A stretch of 64,000 bases of DNA from Rhyacichthys aspro (GCA_036850595.1 CM072152.1:10559640-10623639), one strand, 5' to 3'. Counted from the first letter of the stretch, positions 10,801-24,509 are shown. Notes: generated by a model not told the origin, from the letters alone. Made by a program: numbers and translations.

Positions 10801-13800
10801 TTGTGATTTAGTAATGATAGGATGATAAATGGCAACAAAGCTAGACAGCAGTGTTTGGAGTCTCAGTTGAAGCTACACAGCTACTTTGTTTTCGTCACCA
10901 CATTCTGTGTCAAACAGTATGTGATAATATTTATCTGTGGAAAATGCAATAATGTGATTCATCTGGATTGTTAATTCAGATGTAATTGCTTCACAGTAAA
11001 ATGTATTTATTACAGCTTTTGTGTTTTTCTGTCTGCATAAAAAATGTATAATTAAGCAGCTCAATCTGCAGTTGTAATTTAAAATAATGTTATACACTAT
11101 TAGCAAACCTGACTGAACAGTATGTTAAATGGATGTGAACTTTAAATTTTAGAAAACCCATCCTTTTAACATCATTTAACAGTTCTGTTAATGGCAACAC
11201 ACATTTATCTCAGTGCATTAATCTGGCTGTTTCACAGTGTGCACATGGTTCTCCACATGACGCAGATGTTGTCGACTGTGGCGTGGACTGATGGGTGGAT
11301 GGAGGAGCCCCATTCACCCAGTCACTGCCTAATCTGATTACAGACGGCTTCACACAGTCAGACATGAGGGAGAGACAGATGGATGCACCGCGGCTGTTAG
11401 CAGCTGCCGCTAACTCTGTTGTGTAATATACTGTACAGCGGAGGGGCTCAGGGAGACCAAAGCATTCCAGTGCAATGTAATATTCACTTTTTATTGGCTG
11501 CACTATCACCATAGTAACAGTTTAAGGCATGGTCTTTCCTCAGATTTAAATTGTATCTAAAGCTAAGAACAGCAGTAAAGTCTTGTTTTCAATGAAGCGT
11601 TGTTAAGTTGTAAACAGTTCAGTGAAAACAAATGGCAGTGAATTTTACCAATGTGCTGTTTTCCATAATCATAACATAATTACATGATAACACTCTTTTT
11701 ATGAGTAAACAACATATGGTCTGAGAAGACTTCTACCTCCACCTGTTAGCTCAACAAGGTCCAAACATGAGCTTTTGCAGTATTTTACATATTATTTGTC
11801 AAACCACAGTCTGCTAGAAGATTTACACTTTACATTCTGTTTCTGCTCTATCTTTAAGCCTATAATATGACTTCACAGCAACTGGAGCTCACTGACACAT
11901 TGCTCTCAGTAGCTTTGTGGGAAAAATGTAGGGTTGTGACAGTCCAAATGCACAGCAGAACCCAGAACTAAAGATATTCATTATAATTTTAATACTTCTG
12001 ATACTCAACTTTGTGGCAGACTTTTAATGGAATTCCAATTGTCTCCTCGGTTTTCAGCCGTCAATATGATTGTGTTGTGGTGCATAGCTGAGCTAATTGA
12101 GGCAGAACGGCACTGATGTGCCATGACACCGAGACAACAATACTCAATTTCTGTGCTTATTTGCAGACTCTGCTGTAATAGAACTGCTCAGGGTTTTCAG
12201 AAGCACAACCACTCTCCAGTCGTGTGTTCAGCACAGCTTGAAAGGAAGTAAAGGGGTCTACACTCGTTGGCGAAAAGTTTCTTCTCTATCTGAATTTCCT
12301 TTAGTAAAGTATGAGAATCATGAATACATATCTTAATGTGATGCAGTTTTTTGCATTTTTTTTTTGCAGTTTTTGATTAGTGTGACCCGTCCGTGCAAAG
12401 ACTTCTTTCTTCTGATTGCAGTTTTCAGGGCTGGGGTCAATTCTCTGCAGCCCATTTAAAATGCAGTGTTAAACTGTGATTCATTTCTTATGTATAAGGC
12501 ATTCATTCTTTATTAAATGATGATGATAGGCCTTTCCCTTTTATTTCCCGTTGAAACATTTGATAAATGAACAGTTTTAGTAGAGGTGATGTCATACTTT
12601 GCAGGCCTTTATAGAAGTCAGAATCCCAACTTTACAGACAAATCTAACTATACAATAGCATTTGAACGATGAGCTTTTCTTCGATGTTTGTATCTGTCCG
12701 TGGATGACGCAAAAACTACCAACAGATGAAAGGCTTGTGCATGAGCCAAGACAGAATCCATTTTCTTCTCGAGCTGCAGATACCTCCTCATATGGGTTCA
12801 GATCTCTCTCCAAAGTCCAGGGAGACATCATTTTAATTGATTTTGAGTTTGTCAAGCTCAAGCTGCTCAGTTTAACCAAATCACACTGAAAGCTTTTTGA
12901 CATATTGCTATACAACTTGTATGAATGTTATGATCTCGTTGTGCGTCGTTTTCCAGCTTTGGGCGGACTGACGCAGTGTAGCATTATGATCTGTCTTCTG
13001 ATTCATTATAGACTGAGCTGGTTTATGTTTTGACATGGCTGACTGTGACCCCGAGCCCTGTCTGTCTGCACAACTGTTTTTTACCTGAATGAGCAGCCCT
13101 GCCATTGGCATTCACCTCCATATAAACAATCTGCACTGACGAACACATCGAAAATGACATTCGCACTAAAAGCTGGGACCCATAGTTGGTAAAAGGCTGC
13201 TCTGACATCCATCCCACTCTGGTGTATTTTCATTTTACATCATGGTGTTTGTACTTTGAAAAGATCATCAAAGTCCAACATTAGCATTATTAATAATATA
13301 AATATTCTCCTTGAGTGTGATTGTAGCCTCTACAGGTTGACATTTGAACAGTTAATAAAACACTAAAGGCCTCTCTAGACAACACTGAGGCAAGCAGGGA
13401 CTGAGCTTCTAAAAGTTAATTGAATGGATGAATAAATGACATTTTAGCTCCCTGTTGTATTGTGGAATTGATGTTCATCTCAGATTTTTCTTGTATGTGC
13501 CATTATTTTTAATAATAGTCAAGAGTCACTGCATCTGGGAAAAAGTACTCATGTGTAGAACTGAATGATAAATGCACTACAATTTCTGTCCAAATTATAT
13601 GCAATTAAACAAACTGAAATACTGTTTTTATGTATTGTAGATTTCCATTGTGTTTTCTTGTGGTTTAGTGGTGGGCCCATAATTCTGCTTAACCATAAAC
13701 AGCTACTCCATCCATTACCAAGGGATGTATACCCAATGCATTATCAAACCACGGCTATTTGGTTTATAGGTTGGGGTGGTGGATGGTACATAAATGACCT

Positions 13801-14586
13801 TTGCCACTGGTCACTAGTCTTTGCACCTTCAGAAAATCTTACGTAAAGGTCATATTTATCATAACATATGTATGTTTATTTAGTTGATGTGATTTAATTA
13901 GATTTTTACTGCATTGAAAACAATTTTTTTTTTTTCAAACAAGAGGTTTTGGGTTTTGTGTGTGTCAAATATGCTCTGATGTAGTGAACAGAATTATCAG
14001 CAGTTTTCAGAGACCAATACCTGGTAATATATATAAGACAAAACTGCTGAATATGAAACATAGCCATAACGACATTATACAGAGATGCATAGATCCTGAT
14101 GCTGTGGTATGACCCTCTCTGTCTAAATTAATATCAGTATCCTCTGAGTTACCCACACAAAATCTCAGACAAGCTATAGCTATTTTTTTCAGGCTATTGT
14201 AAAATTTAAAACCCTCAGTCTCTGACATCACCCCAAATTTATTCTCTCCTCCCTCCTTTGCATCAAGATAGGACAAGCTTGACCAAACAAACAACGTGTG
14301 TGCCTATTATCCAAGGACACACTGTTTAGTTTTATTAAATAATATATTCATATAAATCTCATTTCCTAGCATCGCAGAAATATATTTCTCCATTTTATTC
14401 AATTGATTTTATTTTTGCATTGTATGAGCTAAAAAGATTGCCGTCCACTCAAATACTTCTTGTGGGCGGTCATACAGCGAACCCAATACGGTCCCCTAAC
14501 AAACAAAAACAAAAAGCTGCAGAGTAAACAGACCGTGTATCTCCTGAGGGGACACTAACAGTAACACAACACAAGTGTACCCACTT

Positions 14587-14634
14587 ATCCATCCATCCAT
14601 CCATCCATCCATCCATCCTTCCATCTATCCATCC
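14587..14634 (+). repeat. (ATCC)n tetranucleotide microsatellite
   Basis: About seven and a half perfect ATCC units to about 14617, then degenerate units (cttcc, tatcc) to 14634. Confidence 0.9.
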
Positions 14635-17600
14635 ACACACACTACTGTTTCCCTGACAGAGCTGTGGCTCACTGTGACAGGATTATTGACAGACGGGAGA
14701 GGAGTGCGCCATGATGGGACCAGAGCGTGACACAAAAGCTTGTAAGGCTCAGGTGGACTGTTTCACACACACCTCTGTGGCATGAGTGGAATCCGTATAG
14801 AGAGAAGGCTTTTAATGAGAACCAGTTAGACCAGTAGCTCCTCGGACATGCTCGACTGTAGTTGGATACCTTTTTATTTATCTGTCTCACCCAGAAGAGT
14901 CAGGATGTGTGTGAACATGTTTAATTGCTTTCCTGACCTTTAAAGGGGAACTGAAAACAGCATGAATAAATATATTTTATGGTTCAGCTGGTAAGAGACA
15001 GCCAGATTAATGCACTGATTTACATAAAAATATGCTCTGTTTTATGTGAGGTGGAAGATAATGTCATTTTCAGTAAATGTAAAATCATGTAAGAGGTTTC
15101 ACGTAAGGCAGGAAAGGCAGCGTCACAGTTCTTTGACCCTTGTGGGATCTTCAACCTGACACATTTGAACCATCCAGAACAAAGTCAGCCCCGGGTTATT
15201 TGTCATTTTCATTTCCATACTGTACAGACAAGGACACACAAACATGTTTGTACAGTATTTAGGCAGCAAAGAGAACATCTGATGCCTGTGGATAAACAAT
15301 TAGTAGAAGCAAAATAGTCCGTTTTTATGGCCTCTGCCCTAACATGTCTAAACCAAGGTGTGTGGCTCCTAACCTCACCTGCTTCTCTTCTGAATCATGC
15401 CGTCTGTTCACACCAGCCGTTAGCCCATTGGTATTCAGATACACCCAGCCACGCCGAGCTAAATTTCATAAATGGCTGCCTCCCACTGCTTCAAAAATCC
15501 CTCCCCCAATCATCTCTTCAAATGTAAACACACTAAGAGCCCCTCAGCAAGCACGCTATTCAGAAACAACGCCATTTTGATACATTTGGAGGGCTATTGA
15601 GTACAATGTGAATTTCTTACAGCTAATTTTACAATCATATTGTGCTATTGAATGTCACACTATGAGGCTTCGAGTTTTAAAAAAGCTACTGTGGCTGTAA
15701 CAGAGTTGGATTTTCATTTGCCAATAGCAGCCAATGCACTCTTATCACCACTTTCACTTTGATGCCCATTATAATGACAGCATGCAGACACACCATGAAT
15801 CCCAGCAGCCTATTACCTAAACCTGCATACAATTTACGTCAGCTAAATATGCAGCACTAACTCCAACCTGGCCTTATGGGCACATCACACTGTGTCTTCT
15901 TTCTCCTTTTACCTGTTTATTATGAGAGAAAAAACGAAGAAACTCAAAAGCAGGAAGATGTAAGCATGCACATGTTTCTTTTTTCTGCCTGTCATCATTT
16001 TGGATGAAAACACATTTGGAATAAAAAGATACACTGGCAAAGTATCAAATAAAGTGTCAGGCTGCTTAGATGCACACCTGTTGCCTCCTAAATTACAATG
16101 TTGAGATGGTTAAGCTTTGAGAGTAATGCAGTTAAACAGATGGCTTTAACAGCACAATCCAGTAATGAGATCATTTCTAATATTTAAAGCAACGTAACTT
16201 TTATAGGACGTATACCCACTTATGCTCCAAAGAAACACTAAGAAAAACCTTTCTTAGTCCCACAGTTGGGAAATTGCATTTTGCAACAGCAGAGGAACAG
16301 TAAGAGCAGCAAAAGTACCACACAAATAAAAGTGAAAAGCCAACCTGGCCACAACAAAACTTTAATTAAAACAAAGACAGTTCTAAGCAAATTTAAAAAC
16401 TATACTAAAACAAATCAAACTGAAATAGTCTATGCATATGTACAATATATAGACATGAATAAATTAGTATAAATAAATAGTAAAAAAGAGTAAATTGCAG
16501 ATTGTACAATAGTTATTGCACATTCTAAATTTTGCACAAGTGAAATTGCACATTGTTTGTCTATAGACTATGGGACTGTAATGTGTCAATAAATATCTTG
16601 TGATCGTATATTTGCGTTCATTTGATGTGTTCTCACAAGATGGTAGTGTTAACTCAGAGTTAAATAGTGGAGCACCAGTCAAACCAAGCACATTTTGCCT
16701 TTAAAAGAGACATTTCATGTCAAAAACAATCAAACTGAATATTTTTTACAGTTCTCTGACCTAGTTGTCTTAGCACTCACAATATGTTTTTTCCCAAAGT
16801 TGCACCTCTCCTACTGGTTTTCCCCCTGCGTCCTCATTTAGCGCCCGATGATGATCTGAGTAGTAGTTGTCGAGACGGTTGACCTCTTTATGCCCCACTG
16901 TCTTTATGCTTCGTTTCTCTCTCTAGAGCTCCTCCCTTTCTTCCTGCATTTATTCCCCCACATTTCTATTATTGGGCTTTCCCGCATTCATCTTTCAGCG
17001 GATGCTCTGTGATACAAGGTGGCAGGCCACAGAGGCATTGGAGCATTACTGCTTCAAGTGCCTTCTATCCTCCCTTTTTCGTTTTATACTATCCTCCTTT
17101 TTTTGTGCCTTTTTACCCATCTGGTTCATTCACAGACAAAGTACATGTAGACACTCTTTATAAACATTGTGCTTAGTGTGTCACATGCTTCTTTATCGCC
17201 ACGGGGGAACATGCTAAAGGAATGACTCTGTGTCCAAGCACTTGTGTTGTAGCCAAAGAGAGCATCACTTAAGGGTTGTCTGTTAAGTGGAAAACCCTAC
17301 TTCCTTTTTACTTACAGCTCTTAATGCGTGCTTACATAGCCGTGCACTTTTACGGCGGTGTAGGTGGGCAAAAAAACATTGCCCACGTGTGTCTTGGGAG
17401 CCAACGGCAAGAAGTAGCTAGAGATAAATAGTCCATTGTCTGCCGTGGACCTGATTTCTGCTGAAGGAGTCAAAGCCCGGGTGGATAAATGGATGTACCT
17501 ACCTCTTTGTTGATTTAAAGGGAGGTTGTGATCCACCTCTGGCAAGTTTCTACTTCTCTCAAAGCCTGTATTTCCAGATCTGAGGTGTGTCATTCACCGT

Positions 17601-19299
17601 AACATGTGAGCTCCCATGTGCAGTGGACTGTTTGTGTACGCAGCAGTGAAGGAGGTGTTCAGATCCTTTAGCTCACTTAAAGCAAATGCAATAGGTCATG
17701 GCCTGTCTTCAGACTGACTAAGAGAATACTACAGAATCAATATGTAAGTATTCAGTGTGTTAAATGCACACCTGTGTCCTTGTCGGCAAATGATCCTTAA
17801 GTCCACTATATTTAAAGTACACAGCTGTCTAGTTTATATAATGGATACAAAATAGTACTTATGTGAATGTACTGGAGTGAGTATTAAATGAGAATTGAGA
17901 AATCAATTTGCCCAAGGCTAAGGGTTAGAATTAGAAAATGATGATGTGGGCCGTTATATCATATAGGCATTGTGAATTATGTAACAAGGTATTGACTATA
18001 AGAACGTATTTAGGTATGTTTGTTGTCTTGATCGATTACAGAGACGAACATGACTCTGCGATGAACACATTCAAGCCAAATGCAAAATCTGAAACACTCC
18101 CAGGCCATAGACATCATGCAACAATGGAATATAGAGTTTATGTATATAAGATGATACAGTATGTGGCTGCTTTCAATATTGCTGCTTAACTGCATTATGA
18201 AACTATTAATAATACACAAAGGTAATAACAGGTTATATCTTGTATTTTATGTAGTACATATAATCAGATTATTTACATTTTTTCAAATATATCACATTTT
18301 TGAGGTCTCCAAAATGTCAAGCAACTATTTGAAGTCATATTATTTATTGGTTCATAAAGTTAGAGTTACTATCTTACTACACTTCAGAGAACCTATTGTG
18401 AACCTAGTGAATAAAGTCTCAATGAAATTTGACCTATTGTTGAAACATATATCACCGAATGCAGTCTATGTCTGTAAAATGGTCTATAAATGGGTGCAGC
18501 ACAGATTTAGGTGTTAGATCAATTTTACAAAGTTGGAAAGTGAACTGATACATCCTTAAGTAATGAGAATCTCATCTCCATCTGCTGTGTGGAGCTGCTA
18601 AGATCCTGCTGCAGATTTCACATCACGTACGATCAGCATGCTTTGAGCCATCGGCTCACATTGGGCCTTTGAAGTAGTCTGCTCTTCCTTTCGCTGGTCC
18701 CTTCTCCCGTGCCAATACTTTACCTCCCTCAAAGCTCTGTTCCCATCATTCCCTACTCAGAACTGGGCCATGCTGCAATTGTGCAGAATTTTATAGTCAA
18801 TAGTGCTGAGTTTTGACATTAATGCATACATGAGGATTTTCTCTTGTGTATGCAGTTCTGACTTGCCCTGATGTCTGTGAGTGCACACAGGCCAAAAGAG
18901 AGAATAATCCAGAGGAAAGCTCCCCTCTCTGCTTCCGCGGCACATCAACATGTCAATTTGCATAACAGTAGGTTGTTTCTGACAGTATTGGTGCTGCTGT
19001 TCGTTGAGGCAAATAGTGATTTGTGTTTGGCTCATGAGAAGGGCTTTTCCAGTGAAGTGCTTTAACGCAAAATTGATCTGTTTACTTCAGACTCCAACAT
19101 GCCTTCGCTGCTGCAGCCAGAGACTAAGCCAAAGGAAAATCTTAAAGTCAATTTGCCCAAACTACATTCATGTTTTGTGTACAGTGTACTGTATATTATA
19201 AGTACAAGAATAGTTTCAGCTACAACTGTCAGAAAGCAGAACAATATTAGTTAAAAAATAAGAATTTTCCATAAGTATAATCATACCATACAATCATAC

Positions 19300-19320
19300 A
19301 ATCAATCAATCAATCAATCA
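19300..19320 (+). repeat. short (CAAT)n microsatellite
   Basis: About five CAAT/ATCA units, preceded by degenerate copies from about 19280. Confidence 0.8.
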
Positions 19321-21547
19321 TATGTTTATCATATATATCTGATAAACAGGCTAATTTTGGAGCAGTGATTGACTGATGATGAATTTTAGATTCCACAGAG
19401 ATTTTAGATGTCTTTAATTGTGAAGATACAGCATATTTTTTCTATGTATTGATGATACAAATGACCTACTTCAGTAAAAAAGAGAAGACCAGCATTAATC
19501 AGCCTAGATGTAATATTTTATCACTTTTATTAAAATCCATCAGGAACGTCTGAACATCCTTCTGGACTTGGATTATTGACTTGTGAGACTCTGTACATGA
19601 CTTGCATAGCGTTCGTGTCTAATAGATTTGCAAGGAATCATTTGCAGCTCCGGCTGAAATAATTAAGTTGACTTTCTCTCCCCAATGCAATTAACAATGA
19701 GTGGTGTCCAATCTGTGACCTGATGTTTGATTTCATGGACTAAGCTGTCAGCTCTGAGCACTCTCTAACATGAAGCAGCATGTGAAACACATCAGTGATC
19801 TGTGCTGTTAGGATGACAGCCTGGGAGCCATGTCTGCCTCATTGAGTGCTTTGTCTTAAGCTATTGTGAGCTCACCTTTCTTGTATACAACCTGGTGTCA
19901 TGATGCTGAACAGCTGGCGTCAAGTAGGGTTTATGAATGTTTGAAAACTGTTTGAAAACATTGAGGTGTTAAACCATGAACTTTAACCTAGGGGGCTATT
20001 TACATGACCAGTACTTTAATCAAAATGATCATTCAGCTGTTGAGAATCCTGTAGTAAATGTAAAACTCTTAACTCTCTTAACTTGGCATTTCCTGGAGCA
20101 GCCCTGATAAACTCTAAAGCTTCAATATGTATTCAGTATGTATCCAATGCCAACACTATATACACAGGAGAAAAGTTTTTGGAGCACAACACACAGTACT
20201 TTGCTGTTGTTGTTCTACTACTCACTGTGTAGAGCCAGCAGCCAATAACTGTCTAAGAACAAACTGGGGCATCATTGTTTTGATGTGAATAGCCATTATG
20301 CAATGCAATCTTTTTGTTTTAGGGTGAAATACATAGTTGTTGACATGGCCTCTAAATCTTGTAATCCCATCTGGATTACTAACCATTAGGTAACCAGGTA
20401 TTAAGAGCCTGTTGGTACAAGATTACAAAATGAAAGTAACCAGTGTCACATGAAGAAAATAAACCAAAATGCAACTGGGTATGTGGCTGATAATAGTGTA
20501 TGCTAAGGATGATCTGATACTTTATCACCTCATTCTCTCGTGTTTAGGAGCGAGTATAGGTCAGGTACATTTACCTTGGCTTTTGAATGAATTCTTGCCA
20601 TATAGTTGTATAATTTACAGTATTGCCCTTTTCCCTGTGAGCTGTTAATGGCGGTGCAGCTATCTATTTTACATATTAAAGCATTACTGCTTACTGTCAA
20701 TTGAAGGTTAAAATAACAGTGTGTTTTAAATCTCAAGCGTGTAATGAAACTCTTTGGCAGTTTAAAATAATTTATTTCATATTTTGGGCTCACATTCCCA
20801 TTTGTTTCCTGATAAAAGGCGTCCTGTTTGAGTGCATCTGGAACATTCTGTGCCGCGTTTGTATGTGTGCTTGTGCATTACCTTGATGTACAGTAGATCA
20901 AGCAGCTCTTCACATCAGACCGAGCCGCTGAGTGCAGGAGGCTGTGAAATTCAGATACACCATGTGCTGGAAGGGAGGCAGCCTCTGATGTATTTTTAGA
21001 CAGGCTAAATAATGAATGCCTCAAAAGACTGCTAGGACCCCAGCTGCCAATCCCCCACCCCTTGTCGCTCACCTGTGCTTTTTGTGCGCGCCTCGAGAAG
21101 ACGAGGAAGGGCATCTCCACCTTCTCCAGAGATGAACCGGAACAACCTGCTGTGGATGGGAGCGAGAGGGGGATCACACACAGCTCACCTGGGGTCTGGT
21201 GACAGCCCAAACTGACTTTATTCTGAGGGGAAATCTCTGGAAGACACCTGCTTTAACTCCTTTTGATTTTAAATGTAAGCTATTATCTCCTATCAGAAGT
21301 TTAGTCAGAACCTCTTGGTCAAATATCGCAGTAAATGAACTCTCTTCCTATTCACAAAGGAAGCGCCATCTGCACAAGGTCACAAGCTAAGCTATGTTAG
21401 GCAATATATCTTTAGCTTTATTCCCACAGATTTGACTTTTGAGAATATCAAGGACATTTCGATAACCTGCAGAAGGAGCAAAAAATGTGACTTTGTGAAA
21501 GAAAATGAATCCTAAATGATGGACTATACATACATATTATTTAACTA

Positions 21548-22141
21548 CCGTATTTTTCGGGCTATAAGGCGCACTTAAAATCATTACATTTTCTCAATAA
21601 TCGACAGTGGGCCTTAAAATCCGGTGCGCCTTCTGTATTAATTCTGGTTGTGCTTACTGACCCCGAACCGATTTTATGTGGTACACGGCGCTCAAAACTC
21701 TGTCCAAATGTTTTAGCACGACTTTGGTAAACTACGGAGCCGCACCGCTGGAAGGATTAGCGGAGCATTGCGGCTACCGTAGTCAGGAGCCTCGCGGAGT
21801 GATACGTACTGCACTTCAACATACCTGTAATATTAAGGTGTGTGTATAAGGACCCCAAAATGGCCCCTGTTAAGAGACATGCCTACGATGCTTAGATGAA
21901 GAATTTGATGGATTTGTGGAAGAGGAATGAACTGAAAAAGTGAGTGTATTGTTTTGTATTTCATGTGTTACAACTGTCACTGTTGGGAGTTATTGTGAAA
22001 AAGTTGAGTAAAGTTCGATTTATCTTCACTTAATGCGCCTTATAATCCGGTGCGCCTCATGTATGAAAATAGACATGTTCATTGATAATAATCGACAGTG
22101 CGCCTTATAATCCGGTGCGCTTTATAGCCAGAAAAATACGG
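21548..22141 (+). mobile_element. pogo-like nonautonomous DNA transposon (MITE)
   Basis: A 594-bp element flanked on both sides by TA (21546-21547 and 22142-22143), the target duplication of the Tc1/mariner/pogo superfamily. The 5' end ccgtatttttcgggctataa and the reverse complement of the 3' end match at 24 of the first 26 bases. Inside it carries a transposase start and a separate transposase-like tail (see 21860-21930), so it appears to be an internal-deletion derivative of a longer autonomous element. The motif tccggtgcgc recurs at about 21620, 22046 and 22111. The well-preserved ends suggest moderate age. Family placement rests on the TA duplication and recalled similarity of the start peptide to fish pogo-like proteins; the exact Repbase family is unknown. 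Confidence 0.85.
21860..21930 (+). pseudogene. relic of a pogo-like transposase (start joined to tail)
   Basis: ATG at 21860 reads MAPVKRHAYDA and then hits TAG at 21893. This resembles the first residues of fish pogo/CENP-B-type transposases, which begin with a similar basic peptide before the helix-turn-helix domain. One base out of frame, 21895-21930 reads DEEFDGFVEEE and then stop, like the acidic C-terminal tail of such proteins. The whole DNA-binding and DDE catalytic region is missing. It is not functional, and serves only as a marker of how the MITE arose. Confidence 0.6.
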
Positions 22142-22357
22142 TATATTTTATCAATTATTACATTTTTAATTAATAAAAAAAAGTCACATACCCCTTTTTA
22201 AGGCCATTCCAGTGTAAACAGAATAGCATCTATATATACACTATATGCCCTTTTAGCACGGAGTGAATCCTATAATGAGAGATAGGGTTTTGGTATTTGA
22301 TCAAGAACTCTAGACTGAGTGACACTAATATTAGGAGCAGTAATAGCTCTTTTGATA

Positions 22358-22373
22358 CATATATATATATATA
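22358..22373. repeat. short (AT)n run
   Basis: About eight alternating AT units in otherwise unremarkable intronic DNA. Confidence 0.8.
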
Positions 22374-23810
22374 ACTGGGTATGACCCAAAATGTCTCCTA
22401 CGCCCTTTTGGTTCTCAGTGCTCTATATATAACTGTGCATTTGTATTGTAATGTAATAGTCTTGTTCTTGTTAATATACTGAATTTCATTTTGTTTCTCT
22501 GTGTGAACTCCAGAAATATGGAGTTTCAGTTTAATTGCCTTCCCCACTACTGCCATTGAGGGAACACTCACACTGAAAATCTGTAGAGAGTAGCATGCTT
22601 TTTTCTAGTGCTCGTTGTTGTCTCTGTGAGTTCAGGCCAATGGGGGACAAACTGTATCTCTATTTATCTGCCCTTTCCTAAATGGGACAGTTTTACCAAA
22701 ACAGTTTTGATTATTTAAAAGATTCTGGTTTGGAATGCTATCATCAGATCTTTCTAGGAAGGGCAGGGCACTCTACTTACACTGAGCTAAATTTGTTTTT
22801 TAATTACAGCTATTTGACCCCTTTAGACGTACCTATTGTTTTAATAGTTTGAACATTTTCAGCTTGAAGAATGTCCTGTACTCTTTCCTGGTAGTTGGAT
22901 TATAAAAATAACCTTTTACTTAATACACTATTAGAGTTAACTGCAGCATGTTATTGCACCATTTGAGCAAACACAGACCTGCTCCCTCCACTTCTCGTTG
23001 AAACCACCTCGCAGGAATACATTGCTGTTTACCCAGCACTTTATTATTATGGTTATGATTATTGTTATGGTTTTAGAGTTATCAGCCCCCACAAGGAGGA
23101 TATGACAGGTTTGTCTTCATCAGCATACAGCTATTTTTAAACACAAAACTGTCAAGTAATTCCAATCAATCAGGCCTTTGCACACAGTCGAGCCTCAGAG
23201 TGATGGAGGAGATTATAAAGATGCCGTATTATAGGCCTCTGGGCACGGCGCGGGAAGATCCGTGAAGAGAAATGATTAAGAAAGAATGGATGGAAGAATG
23301 GGAGAAAGAATGTGTGTGTGTCTGTACAGTGTGTGTTTAAAATCTGGGTCCTGAGAGTAAAACGGCTGAACTAAATGTCTTAAATTCCACTCTATAAATG
23401 CTGAAGGGCAGATTAAAGCTTGATTACACAGGCAGCGGGGCACTCATTAAGCTATAGCACAGATAACAATGGCAGTGACACCATCTATATCCCCTCTGCT
23501 GCATCATTACCGCCACAACTGAATGGATAAAATGTAGAATGGCATAGAAACAAAGTCTGCCCCCTGTCCTTGTTTTTGTCTGTAATGTGTGTACACATGT
23601 AAAGGAAAGATTTGAGAATGTGACTTGAGTTTCCTGTTGTGAGCTGAGGTAACACTCTCATCATTATCTCATTAGTCGATGGTTGAGTTGAGATGGCTGT
23701 GTTTGGGGGCGCTGGAGGTGTGTTTGTGTTCTTGCTCTAGCTGTAAGGTGGGGACCAGTGCAGCCTTTAACAATGGAAAAGTGAGGACTATTTGCAAAAC
23801 GAAACAGCCA

Positions 23811-23850
23811 AAGAAAAAAAAAAAAGAAAAAAACAAAAGAAAAAACAACT
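23811..23850 (+). repeat. A-rich low-complexity tract
   Basis: About 40 bases, almost all A with scattered G and C, ending some 9 bases before the Tigger-like element. It could be the tail of an older retroposon or simple slippage; no body is recognisable upstream. Confidence 0.75.
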
Positions 23851-23859
23851 AAATAAATA

Positions 23860-24507
23860 CAGTGGTCCCTCGTTTATCGTGGGGGTTACGTTCTAAAAAT
23901 AACCCGCAATAGGCGAAATCCGCGAAGTAGTCAGCTTTATTTTTTACAATTATTCTATATGTTTTAAGGCTGTAAAACCCCTCACCACACACTTTATATA
24001 CTTTTCTCAGACAGGCATTAACATTTCCTTACATTTCTCTCTTGTTTAAACACTCTCAAAGTTCAAACTTTAGCATCTTCCTCTGCCTTTTGGGTGTGAC
24101 TGCAGGTGCCTTTGTCGGTGCAGAACGTTTCGTCGACATTGTGGGTTTTGTCGGGGAGAAAACTTGCAAACATACAGCACTTCAGAGTCACACTGCTAGC
24201 GATCGAACATTTATGTAAATTTGGCCGAATGCATTCTGTACTGTACAGGAGACACGGCACGGAGGAGATTGATTGACAATGCTCTACAGTTCCTTAGCCA
24301 ATCAGGACGCAGAACACAATGCGCGAGTTCTCCCTTAGCCAATCAGGAGGCAGAACACAATGCGCTAGTTCTCCCTTAGCCAATCAGGAGGCAGAACACA
24401 ATGCACGTTCATATGCTGTAAAAAAAAAAAAAAAAGCATGCAAAATTGCGCTAAAAAAAATCTGCGAGACCGTGAAAGGTGAACCGCGTTATAGGGAGGG
24501 ACCACTG
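23860..24507 (+). mobile_element. Tigger-like nonautonomous DNA transposon (MITE)
   Basis: A 648-bp element bounded by TA on each side (23858-23859 and 24508-24509). The left end cagtggtccctc is matched by the inverted right end gagggaccactg, with weaker matching continuing inward (tttatcg versus cctataacgcg on the same reading). This terminus type belongs to Tigger/pogo-like transposons of vertebrates. The interior has no intact transposase; a 65-residue frame on the - strand at 24063-24260 shows no recognisable domain. The right half includes a 41-bp tandem repeat and a 15-base A run. Confidence 0.85.
24294..24404 (+). repeat. 41-bp tandem repeat inside the Tigger-like MITE
   Basis: Copies start at 24294, 24335 and 24376; the third breaks off after 29 bases (about 2.7 copies). 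Each begins ttagccaatcagga, so each carries a CCAAT box with good NF-Y flanks. The first two copies differ at only a few positions. The array lies wholly within the element. Confidence 0.92.
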
Positions 24508-24509
24508 TA

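Larger units (their letters stand above)
6978..21547. other. intronic stretch with minor simple repeats
   Basis: No coding exon or complete mobile element recognised. It holds the CTG run at 7804, a T run near 13923, the CCAT run at 14587 and the CAAT run near 19300. An isolated GC-box-like ggggcggga lies at about 9280 without an obvious CpG island. Confidence 0.45.
22144..23857. other. intronic stretch between two MITEs
   Basis: No gene seen. It contains a short AT run at 22358-22373 and ends in an A-rich tract at about 23811-23850 that directly abuts the Tigger-like element. Confidence 0.45.

Noticed and set aside
20878..21210. 110-codon open frame on the - strand
   Set aside because: Ser/Leu-rich with no domain; GC-richer sequence lengthens frames by chance.
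24063..24260. 65-codon frame on the - strand inside the Tigger-like element
   Set aside because: It could be a transposase remnant, but no DDE or helix-turn-helix motif is visible, so it is not called as a pseudogene.
24294..24404. Possible CRISPR-like direct repeats
   Set aside because: The repeats are contiguous with no unique spacers and lie within a vertebrate DNA transposon.
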